Part shown: positions 1 through 5,825 of the stretch, piece after piece
How the letters are laid out: every line of letters begins with the position of its first letter
How positions within the stretch are numbered: the stretch's first letter is position 1
Origin: Actinomycetes bacterium
GTDB lineage: Bacteria > Actinomycetota > Acidimicrobiia > Acidimicrobiales > UBA8190
DNA length: 5,967 nucleotides
Direction: 5' to 3'
Assembly (NCBI GenBank): GCA_021798135.1
Contig: JAJZYI010000208.1
Location: 1-5,967, forward strand
Program-made: the position numbers and the translations under genes
Notes under the pieces: generated by a model
What the model was told of the DNA's origin: nothing
Databases searched by the model: none
The model's input: only the letters and a program-made list of their open reading frames with translations

Positions 1-48
1 GCAGCCGGCGCCGGGCAACCGGCGTGGGGCTGGCGGCACCCCGCGGAG

Positions 49-87
49 CCGACCGCCCCGCCCGACCGCCCCGCCCGACCGCCCCGC
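49..87. repeat. Three perfect tandem copies of a 13-bp unit
   Basis: The plus-strand unit CCGACCGCCCCGC occurs three times without mismatch at 49-61, 62-74 and 75-87. The array abuts the candidate terminator hairpin. On the nuoN-sense strand it gives five runs of three or four G (opposite 82-85, 74-76, 69-72, 61-63 and 56-59), separated by loops of 1 or 5 nt, which meets the usual G-quadruplex pattern. It may be a replication-slippage array or a structured 3' end. Confidence 0.9.
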
Positions 88-110
88 TCGGGCGCCACCG
101 GTGCCCCGAG
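87..110 (-). terminator. Candidate operon-end hairpin after nuoN
   Basis: Eleven nucleotides after the nuoN stop, the transcript can form a hairpin with a perfect 6-bp outer stem (CTCGGG with CCCGAG). The inner part can add three pairs around a CCGG loop if one G is bulged. No U-run follows, so it is not a classical intrinsic terminator. High-GC actinobacteria often have such hairpins without U-tracts at gene ends. It could instead be a 3'-end stabiliser. No gene is visible downstream, so the operon end itself is inferred. Confidence 0.45.
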
Positions 111-121
111 CACCGGCGCGC

Positions 122-1747
122 TCAGGGCTTGAGCAGCAGGCTGGCGTGGTGGGCGAAGGCGGTGAGCGGCGCCGGCCAGATGCCGAACACCACGGTGACG
201 AGGACGCACAGGGCGACGCCGAACGCCGCGCCGGCCGGGATCGCCGGCGCCGGCGCCAGCGATCCCACCGAGACCGCCCCGACCTCGCCCACGCCGACGA
301 GGATCGGGTCCTGGGGCGCCGGAGCCGCCGTGCCCGCACCCGTGACGGCGGCGTCGCCGCCGCCTGCAGCCGAGCGGTCCGGCGTGTACATGAGCACGCC
401 GATGCGCAGGTAGAAGAAGGCGGCGATGGCGGCGGTGACCATGGCGACGACGGCCAGGTCGGTCGAGCCGGCATGCACCGCGGCCGTCACCACCTCGAGC
501 TTGGCGATGAACCCCGTGGTGAACGGCACGCCTGCCTGGGCCAGGAGCAGGATGGCCAGGGCGCCCGCCAGCCACGGCTGGCGCGACGCCAGCCCGCGGT
601 AGGTGCCGAGCGAGTGGTCACGGTCACCGCGACCGGCGACCACCGTGATCACGCCGAAGGTGCCGAGCACCATGAAGCTGTACACGAACAGGTAGTACAG
701 CGACGCCTCCACGCCCCGAGAGGTGGCGGCCTGCAGCCCCAGCAGGATGAAGCCGGCGTGGTTGATCGACGAGTACGCCAGCATGCGCTTGACGTCGGTC
801 TGCAGCAGGGCGACGACGGCACCGAGGGCCAGGGTGATGCAGGCGAGCACCCACACGGGGGGCTGCCAGTCGGCCCGCAGCAGGTGGAACGACGACACGA
901 ACACCCGGAGCAGCGCGGCGAAACCGCCGGCCTTCGCCACCGCTGCCATGAAGCCGGTGACCGGGGTCGGAGATCCCTGGTAGACGTCGGGCGTCCACAG
1001 GTGGAAGGGCACCGCGGCGATCTTGAAGCCGAACCCCACGAGGAGCAGGGCCAGCCCGGCGAGCAGCAGCCCGTCGTGGAGGGCGACGTTGCGGGCCAGG
1101 TAGTCGGCGATCTGGGGGAGGTTGGAGGTGCCGGTCGCCCCGTACACCAGGGCGATGCCGTAGACGAACACCGCCGACGAGAAGCCGCCGAGGACGAAGT
1201 ACTTGAGGGCCGCCTCCCCCGACTCGGCGCGCCGGCTGTTGAACGCGGCCAGGACGTACAGGGCGATCGACAGGATCTCGAGACCCAGGAACACCACGAT
1301 CAGGTCGTTGGCGACGCCCATCGTCATCGCCCCCGACGCCGAGACCAGCATGAGGACGTGGTACTCGGGACCGTCGACACCCTCGCGGCGCAGCCAGCTG
1401 TCCCCCACCACCGCGGAGACGAACACGGCGCACGTGACCAGCACGCTCACCAGGACGCTGAAGCCGTCCATGACCACGGCGCCGTCGATGTGGGCGTGGG
1501 CGCCGCTGTGGAGCACCGAGTACCACTGGAAGAGCGACAGGACCAGGGCGGCGGACGCCGTGAGGACCGTCAAGCTGGTCACCCAGGTGACGTCGAGCGG
1601 GCGGCGCAGCAGCGAGGACCACCCCATGATGACCACCGCGCCGCCCAGCATCACCATGATGGGCAGGATCGACAGGTAGTCGATGTGCGGCAGCACCAGG
1701 TGCACGGTGGCGGCGGCCAGGCCGGCGGCGTGCGGCAGCAGGTTCAC
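122..1747 (-). CDS. nuoN: NADH-quinone oxidoreductase subunit N
   Basis: NuoN is the antiporter-like proton-pumping subunit of complex I nearest NuoK (ND2 family). The product has 541 residues from a GTG start. The GTG overlaps the nuoM stop as GTGA and is preceded by GGAGG at 5-nt spacing. Conserved proton-path residues are visible: Glu157 in FLGLEILSIALYVLAAF, Lys182 in EAALKYFVLGGFSSA, Lys242 in GFGFKIAAVPFHLWTPDVY, Lys272 in AAVAKAGGF, His330 in SSINHAGF and Lys416 in GFIAKLEV, corresponding to E. coli Glu133, Lys158, Lys217, Lys247, His305 and Lys395. Between the last two helices (about 431-454 and 506-525) lies a soluble loop of roughly 48 residues, rich in Ala, Gly and Pro, longer than in E. 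coli. The frame remains open far upstream through nuoM, but only as a high-GC shadow. It is the last nuo gene, and a hairpin follows its stop. Confidence 0.97.
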   Translation of the reverse strand: MNLLPHAAGLAAATVHLVLPHIDYLSILPIMVMLGGAVVIMGWSSLLRRPLDVTWVTSLTVLTASAALVLSLFQWYSVLHSGAHAHIDGAVVMDGFSVLVSVLVTCAVFVSAVVGDSWLRREGVDGPEYHVLMLVSASGAMTMGVANDLIVVFLGLEILSIALYVLAAFNSRRAESGEAALKYFVLGGFSSAVFVYGIALVYGATGTSNLPQIADYLARNVALHDGLLLAGLALLLVGFGFKIAAVPFHLWTPDVYQGSPTPVTGFMAAVAKAGGFAALLRVFVSSFHLLRADWQPPVWVLACITLALGAVVALLQTDVKRMLAYSSINHAGFILLGLQAATSRGVEASLYYLFVYSFMVLGTFGVITVVAGRGDRDHSLGTYRGLASRQPWLAGALAILLLAQAGVPFTTGFIAKLEVVTAAVHAGSTDLAVVAMVTAAIAAFFYLRIGVLMYTPDRSAAGGGDAAVTGAGTAAPAPQDPILVGVGEVGAVSVGSLAPAPAIPAGAAFGVALCVLVTVVFGIWPAPLTAFAHHASLLLKP

Positions 1748-3456
1748 GGCAGCCTCCGGGTCGAGGTGGTGACGACGACGTGGCAGGTGGAGCTGCGCCC
1801 CCCGGGCAGCACGCCGGCCTGGCCGTGGTGCTGGCACACGGCCGAGCCCGATGCGGCGGTGCCCGCCGGATCCTTGGCGGACGCCGTCGTGCTCCCGGGA
1901 CGGGAGGACAGGGCGGCCGTGCCGCCGGTGGCGACGGCCGGCTGGTGGTGGCCGGTGGCAGCGTCGACGTGGTGGACCAGTGCGGTCACCGTGGGGGTGA
2001 TGCGGTCGAGCACGGGCTTGGGGTAGACGCCGAGGAAGATGATGAGCCCGACCAGCGGCAGCATCACCGACACCTCGCGCCATCCGAGGTCGCGGGTGTG
2101 CTCGTCCTCCGGGCGGGGCGCGTGGTGGAACGTGCGCTGGAACGCCCACAGCAGGTACACGGCGGCCAGGACGACCCCGACCGTCGCCACCACCGCCCAC
2201 CACCGGTGCGTGATGAACGTCCCGGCCAGGACCAGGAACTCGCCGACGAACCCGTTCAGGCCCGGCAGGCCGATCGACGCCATCATGGCGATGGTGAACA
2301 TGGCGGCCAGCCTCGGCGCGGGCCGCTGCAGGCCGCGCAGCTCGTCGGTCCGCCAGGTGCGCCGGCGCTCCCAGATCCACCCGATCAGGAGGAAGAGCGC
2401 CGCGGTGACCAGGCCGTGGTTCACCATCTGCAGCACGCCGCCGGTCACGGCCTCGGTCGACAGGGCGAACGTGCCGAGGATGATGAACCCGATGTGGGCG
2501 AGCGACGAGTAGGCGACCAGCCGCTTCAGGTCCCGCTGGGCACAGGCGACGATGGCTCCGTAGAGGATGCCGATGACACCGAGCGTCAGCAGCAGCGGCG
2601 CCAGGTCGACCACCGCCCGGGGGAAGAGCGTCAGGTCGAAGCGGATGACGCCGTAGGTGCCCATCTTGGCCATGACGGCCGCCAGGATCACCGCCCCGCC
2701 CGTCGGCGACGACGAGTAGGCGTCGGGCGACCAGGTGTGGAACGGGAAGATCGGCGCCTTCACGGCGAAGGCGGCGGTGAACGCCAGGAAGAGCAGCACC
2801 TGGGAGGCGAGGCCGAGGTGCGTGGTCTGCAGGGCCAGCAGGTCGAAGGTCAGGTGGCCCGTCTGCTGGTCGTGGATGACGGCCACCGCCACGATGCCGA
2901 CCAGCAGGAACGCCGAGCCGAGGAAGGTGTACACGAAGAACTTGACGGCGGCGTAGGCCCGCCGGCCGCTGCCCCAGCCGACGATGATGAAGTACACCGG
3001 CACCAGGGTCAGCTCGAAGAAGACGAAGAACAGGATCAGGTCGAGCGACACGAAGCTGCCCAGGCAGGCGGCCTCGAGCACGAGCAGCCACATGACGTAC
3101 GACCGCGACTGCTGGCGGACGGTGGCGCCGAGCAGCGCCAGCGGGAACAGCACCGCCGCCATCAGCAGCAGGAACAGCGAGATGCCGTCGACGCCGAGGT
3201 GCCACGACACCCCGAGCTGCGGCACCCACTGGTGCTGCGACTGCATCTGGTAGCCGCCGTCGCCGACCCGGAACTCGACGGCGATGGCCAGGGACAGCGC
3301 CAGCGTGGCCAGCATGGCCAGCGTGCCGATGGCGAGCACGGTGCGGCGCTGGGCTCGTTCGCCCACGGACCGGGGCACCAGCGCGCACAGCACGGCGGCG
3401 CCGGCCGGCAGCAGGACCAGGGTGGTCAGGTACGGGAAGGGGGCCGTCGCGCTCAT
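1744..3456 (-). CDS. nuoM: NADH-quinone oxidoreductase subunit M
   Basis: NuoM is the middle antiporter-like proton-pumping subunit of complex I (ND4/MrpD family). The product has 570 residues. Conserved residues are present: Glu148 in FFELTLVP, Lys233 in AVKAPIFPFHTWSPDAY, Lys264 in MAKMGTYG, His321 in SSLAHIGF, His347 in MVNHGL and Glu406 in GFVGEF, corresponding to E. coli Glu144, Lys234, Lys265, His322, His348 and Glu407. After the last helix (about 463-480) there is an unusually long soluble tail (about 491-570) rich in Ala, Gly, Thr and Ser, with HH pairs and two cysteines (541, 558). Its third positions stay almost all G/C, so the tail is probably genuinely coding. The ATG start lies 5 nt after the nuoL stop. 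A GTG three codons upstream (3465) would overlap that stop as GTGA, like other junctions here, and cannot be excluded. The stop overlaps the nuoN start. Confidence 0.97.
   Translation of the reverse strand: MSATAPFPYLTTLVLLPAGAAVLCALVPRSVGERAQRRTVLAIGTLAMLATLALSLAIAVEFRVGDGGYQMQSQHQWVPQLGVSWHLGVDGISLFLLLMAAVLFPLALLGATVRQQSRSYVMWLLVLEAACLGSFVSLDLILFFVFFELTLVPVYFIIVGWGSGRRAYAAVKFFVYTFLGSAFLLVGIVAVAVIHDQQTGHLTFDLLALQTTHLGLASQVLLFLAFTAAFAVKAPIFPFHTWSPDAYSSSPTGGAVILAAVMAKMGTYGVIRFDLTLFPRAVVDLAPLLLTLGVIGILYGAIVACAQRDLKRLVAYSSLAHIGFIILGTFALSTEAVTGGVLQMVNHGLVTAALFLLIGWIWERRRTWRTDELRGLQRPAPRLAAMFTIAMMASIGLPGLNGFVGEFLVLAGTFITHRWWAVVATVGVVLAAVYLLWAFQRTFHHAPRPEDEHTRDLGWREVSVMLPLVGLIIFLGVYPKPVLDRITPTVTALVHHVDAATGHHQPAVATGGTAALSSRPGSTTASAKDPAGTAASGSAVCQHHGQAGVLPGGRSSTCHVVVTTSTRRLP
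1753..1757 (-). promoter_or_regulatory. Shine-Dalgarno site of nuoN
   Basis: The minus strand reads GGAGG, 5 nt before the GTG start of nuoN, inside the last codons of nuoM. This site and the GTGA overlap decide the nuoN start. The next in-frame ATG is at codon 31, after sequence that already looks like the usual NuoN N-terminus. Confidence 0.85.
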
Positions 3457-3461
3457 GCCGC

Positions 3462-5414
3462 TCACATCCACGCCCGCGAGGCCATGTAGGCGAGCAGGGC
3501 GACCATCCCGAGGACGATGCCGAGCGCGTACTGGCGCACGTAGCCGGTCTGGGCCTTGCGGAGCCCGGCTCCGAGCGCCCCGGCGAGCCGGGCCGAGCCG
3601 TTGACCGCCCCGTCGATGACCCGGTTGTCGACCACCGCCGCGGCGAACCTGGCGAGCACGGTGCCCGGGCGGCTCACGCCGGTGTCGATGGCGGCGTCGA
3701 GGTACCAGGCCCGCTGCAGGAACGCCGGCTCGAGCTCGGGCCGCTGCGCCCGGCGGGTCCACAGCGGCAGGGCGACGCCCAGGCCGATGAGCGCCATCAC
3801 GCTGTCGACGACGCCGAGCACCCACTGGGTCCCGCCGGAGAGGTCAGGCGTGAACAGGCGATCGCCGAACACCGGCGCCAACCAGCCGAGGGGGTCCCAC
3901 GAGGGGTGCCACGGGAGGTTCAGGGCGCCGCCGAGCAGGGCCAGGACGGCCAGCACCACGAGGGGCAGGCCCATGACCCAGGGTCCCTCGTGGGGCCGCC
4001 CGTGAGCGGCGCCGTCGCCGCCGTGGGCGTGGCCGTGCGCGGCGCCGGCCGCCGAGCCGGCGGCAGCCGCGCTGGCCGGCAGCTCGCGCCAGCGCTCGTC
4101 GCCGAAGAACGCCATGGCCATCAGGCGCGTCAGGTAGTACGCGGTGAGCGCCGCGGTGACGATGCCGACGGCCCACAGGGCCTTGTTGAAGGCGAAGGCG
4201 TTGTCGAGCACGTCGCCCTTGGCCCAGAAGCCCGACAGCGGCGGGATGCCCGCGATGGCCAGCCACGCCACGCCGAAGGTCACGGTCGTGAGCTTCAGGT
4301 AGCGCCGGAGGTTGCCCATGCGCAGCAGGTCCTGCTCGTCGTCCATGGCGTGGATCACCGAGCCGGCGCCGAGGAAGAGCAGGCCCTTGTAGAAGGCGTG
4401 GGCGATCATGAGGAAGATCGCCGCCTCGTAGGCACCGGTGCCGACGGCCAGGAACATGTAGCCGAGCTGGGAGACGGTGGAGTAGGCCAGCACCTTCTTG
4501 ATGTCGTGCTGGGTCGCGCCGATGGTGGCGGCGACGAACGCCGTCGCCGCCCCGACGGACGCCACCACCAGCTGGGCGTCGTGGGAGGCCGACAGCATCG
4601 GGTTGAACCGGCACATGAGGTACACGCCGGCGGTCACCATGGTGGCGGCGTGGATGAGGGCCGAGACCGGCGTCGGGCCCTCCATGGCGTCGGCGAGCCA
4701 CGGGAACAGGGGGATCTGCGCCGACTTGCCGGCCGCCGCCAGGAAGAGCAGCAGGCACACGGCCGTGCGCGACGCGGGGTCGAAGGCGCCGAGGTGGGCG
4801 AAGACGACCTGGTAGTCGAGGCTGCCTGTCTTGTCGAACACCAGGAAGATGGCCAGCAGGAACCCGACGTCGCCGACCCGGTTGTAGATGAACGCCTTCT
4901 TCCCCGCCGACGCCGCGGTGTCCCGGTGGAACCAGAAGGAGATCAGCCAGTAGGAGCAGGCGCCGACACCCTCCCACCCGACGAAGGTGACCAGCATGTT
5001 GCCGCCGAGGACCAGCAGCAGCATCGAGGCGACGAACAGGTTGAGGTAGACGAAGAACTTCGAGAAGTCCTCGTCCCCGTGCATGTAGCCGATCGAGTAC
5101 AGGTGGATCAGGGCGCTGATCCCGGTGACGAACAGCGCCATCGTCATCGACAGCGGGTCGACGAGCAGGGTCACGTGGACGCGGAGGCCACCCACGGGGA
5201 TCCACGACCACAGGACCTGGACCACCGACCGGGCGCCGGGCCCCGAGCGGCCCAGCAGCGCGCCGAACTCGATGCACGTGATGACGAAGGAGCCCAGCAC
5301 CGTCCCGGTGCCGAGCCAGCCGGCGAGCGGCTCGCCCAGGCGCCGGCCGCCGACGGCCAGCACGAAGCCGCCGACGAGCGGCAGCAGCGGCAACAGGTAG
5401 GCGAGGTGGATCAT
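3462..5414 (-). CDS. nuoL: NADH-quinone oxidoreductase subunit L
   Basis: NuoL is the distal antiporter-like proton-pumping subunit of complex I (ND5/MrpA family). The 650-residue product is slightly longer than the E. coli protein and is membrane-spanning throughout. Key residues are visible: Glu148 in GWEGVGACSYWLI, Asp182 in NRVGDVGF, Lys230 in AAGKSAQIPLFPWL, His255 in SALIHAATMVTAG, His339 and Lys343 in AHAFYKGLLFLGAG, and Lys399 with Asp401 in FWAKGD. The C-terminal part (about 557-622), between a helix at 531-552 and the last helix at 625-645, matches the long lateral helix that braces NuoM and NuoN. A soluble loop at 445-476 is Ala/Gly/His-rich, with His460, 462, 464, 471 and 475. The ATG start gives the expected N-terminus MIHLAYLLPLLPL, but only a weak Shine-Dalgarno site precedes it. 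The gene follows nuoK after 105 nt and ends 5 nt before the nuoM ATG. Confidence 0.98.
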   Translation of the reverse strand: MIHLAYLLPLLPLVGGFVLAVGGRRLGEPLAGWLGTGTVLGSFVITCIEFGALLGRSGPGARSVVQVLWSWIPVGGLRVHVTLLVDPLSMTMALFVTGISALIHLYSIGYMHGDEDFSKFFVYLNLFVASMLLLVLGGNMLVTFVGWEGVGACSYWLISFWFHRDTAASAGKKAFIYNRVGDVGFLLAIFLVFDKTGSLDYQVVFAHLGAFDPASRTAVCLLLFLAAAGKSAQIPLFPWLADAMEGPTPVSALIHAATMVTAGVYLMCRFNPMLSASHDAQLVVASVGAATAFVAATIGATQHDIKKVLAYSTVSQLGYMFLAVGTGAYEAAIFLMIAHAFYKGLLFLGAGSVIHAMDDEQDLLRMGNLRRYLKLTTVTFGVAWLAIAGIPPLSGFWAKGDVLDNAFAFNKALWAVGIVTAALTAYYLTRLMAMAFFGDERWRELPASAAAAGSAAGAAHGHAHGGDGAAHGRPHEGPWVMGLPLVVLAVLALLGGALNLPWHPSWDPLGWLAPVFGDRLFTPDLSGGTQWVLGVVDSVMALIGLGVALPLWTRRAQRPELEPAFLQRAWYLDAAIDTGVSRPGTVLARFAAAVVDNRVIDGAVNGSARLAGALGAGLRKAQTGYVRQYALGIVLGMVALLAYMASRAWM

Positions 5415-5473
5415 CGTGTGGTCTCGTCCCTGGTCTCGGGGAGGGCGGTCCCGGTCTCGGTACGGGCGGTCAT
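5411..5473 (-). CDS. Possible 20-codon leader ORF coupled to nuoL
   Basis: The spacer between nuoK and nuoL contains an ATG (5473) opening a 20-codon frame whose TGA stop overlaps the nuoL ATG as ATGA. The product would be soluble and rich in Thr, Glu and Arg (starting MTARTETG), with no recognised domain. Third positions are G or C in 17 of 20 codons. The composition is protein-like, whereas the nuoL frame through the same DNA gives an Arg/His-rich shadow-like string. The frame stays open upstream to a TGA inside the last codons of nuoK, and is +1 relative to nuoK. No good Shine-Dalgarno site precedes the ATG, and nuoL's own site is also weak. It could let ribosomes reinitiate at nuoL, be the remnant of a longer tail, or be chance in high-GC DNA. 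Function unknown. Confidence 0.3.
   Translation of the reverse strand: MTARTETGTALPETRDETTR
5419..5460 (-). repeat. Short imperfect direct repeat in the nuoK-nuoL spacer
   Basis: On the minus strand CCGAGACCGGGAC (5460-5448) recurs as CCGAGACCAGGGAC (5439-5426), differing by one inserted A. A third partial copy, CGAGACCA, follows at 5426-5419 and touches the second. The spacing is about 21 nt, then 13 nt. The last copy ends 4 nt before the nuoL start codon. The repeat may be a small duplication or part of a leader structure; no protein-binding site is recognised. Confidence 0.55.
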
Positions 5474-5519
5474 GCGCTCGGTGGTGTCGGTGGGCGGTGC
5501 GGCAGCGTCGGTGCGGGCG

Positions 5520-5825
5520 TCAGCCCTTCATCACGTGCAGGTCGTCGGCGGTGGTCCCGCGTCGTCGGCGGAAGATGGCCACGACGATGCCGAGGCCGAC
5601 CACCACCTCGGCCGCGGCCACCACCAGCACGAAGAAGACCAGGGCCTCACCGCCGATGTCGTTGAGCTGGCGGGCGAAGGTGACGAGGGCCAGGTTGGCG
5701 GCGTTGAGCATCAGCTCCACGCACATGAACATGACCAGCACGTTGCGGCGGACCATGACGCCGAGGGCGCCGATGGCGAACACGACCGCGGACAGTGCGA
5801 GGTACCAGCTGGCGGGGACGCTCAC
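5520..5825 (-). CDS. nuoK: NADH-quinone oxidoreductase subunit K
   Basis: NuoK is a small membrane subunit of complex I, homologous to MrpC and mitochondrial ND4L, placed between NuoJ and NuoN in the proton-pumping arm. The 101-residue product has the usual family length and three membrane segments, at about residues 7-25, 29-50 and 61-84. The two membrane glutamates needed for proton transfer are present: Glu37 in VELMLNAANL and Glu73 in AAAEVVVGLGI, matching Glu36 and Glu72 of E. coli NuoK. A basic RRRR cluster (residues 86-89) follows the last helix. The GTG start is supported by a strong GAGGAGGT site and the GTGA overlap with the nuoJ stop, implying translational coupling. The C-terminus (DDLHVMKG) resembles that of other actinobacterial NuoK proteins, so the stop looks authentic. 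The gene is followed by a 105-nt spacer, unlike the tight junctions elsewhere in the operon. Confidence 0.98.
   Translation of the reverse strand: MSVPASWYLALSAVVFAIGALGVMVRRNVLVMFMCVELMLNAANLALVTFARQLNDIGGEALVFFVLVVAAAEVVVGLGIVVAIFRRRRGTTADDLHVMKG

Larger units (their letters stand above)
1..121. other. Non-coding region after nuoN
   Basis: No convincing gene is present. Besides the hairpin and the 13-bp array, there is a 10-bp perfect palindrome CCGGCGCCGG at 5-14 and a weak hairpin at about 26-42 (GGGGC with GCACCCC, one bulged A). Both are short and may be chance in DNA this rich in G and C. No promoter for a downstream gene is recognised. Confidence 0.6.

Noticed and set aside
101..2026. 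641-codon plus-strand ORF opposite nuoN and the nuoM tail
   Set aside because: It is antisense to two clearly recognised genes and its translation is dominated by Arg, His, Gly, Gln and Asp, typical of a shadow frame in very high-GC DNA. No domain is visible.
1748..3388. Long upstream extension of the nuoN frame through nuoM, as if a 1088-residue protein
   Set aside because: The upstream part is Arg/Pro/Gly/His-rich and out of frame with the conserved NuoM sequence. The real nuoN start is the GTG with a GGAGG site at 1747.
1780..3489. 569-codon plus-strand ORF opposite nuoM
   Set aside because: Same shadow pattern: charged low-complexity translation directly opposite conserved membrane protein codons.
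3457..3825. Upstream extension of the nuoM frame into nuoL
   Set aside because: It lies within the conserved NuoL lateral-helix region and reads as an Arg/Ala shadow. NuoM homology begins at about 3456; only the GTG at 3465 is a reasonable alternative start.
3844..5277. 477-codon minus-strand ORF overlapping nuoL
   Set aside because: It is an out-of-frame shadow of nuoL; the overlapping frame carries all the conserved NuoL motifs.
5411..5522. Programmed +1 frameshift adding a tail to NuoK
   Set aside because: The nuoK stop follows a C-terminus that looks like that of normal NuoK proteins, and no clear slippery sequence is seen. A separate leader ORF or chance explains the open frame as well.
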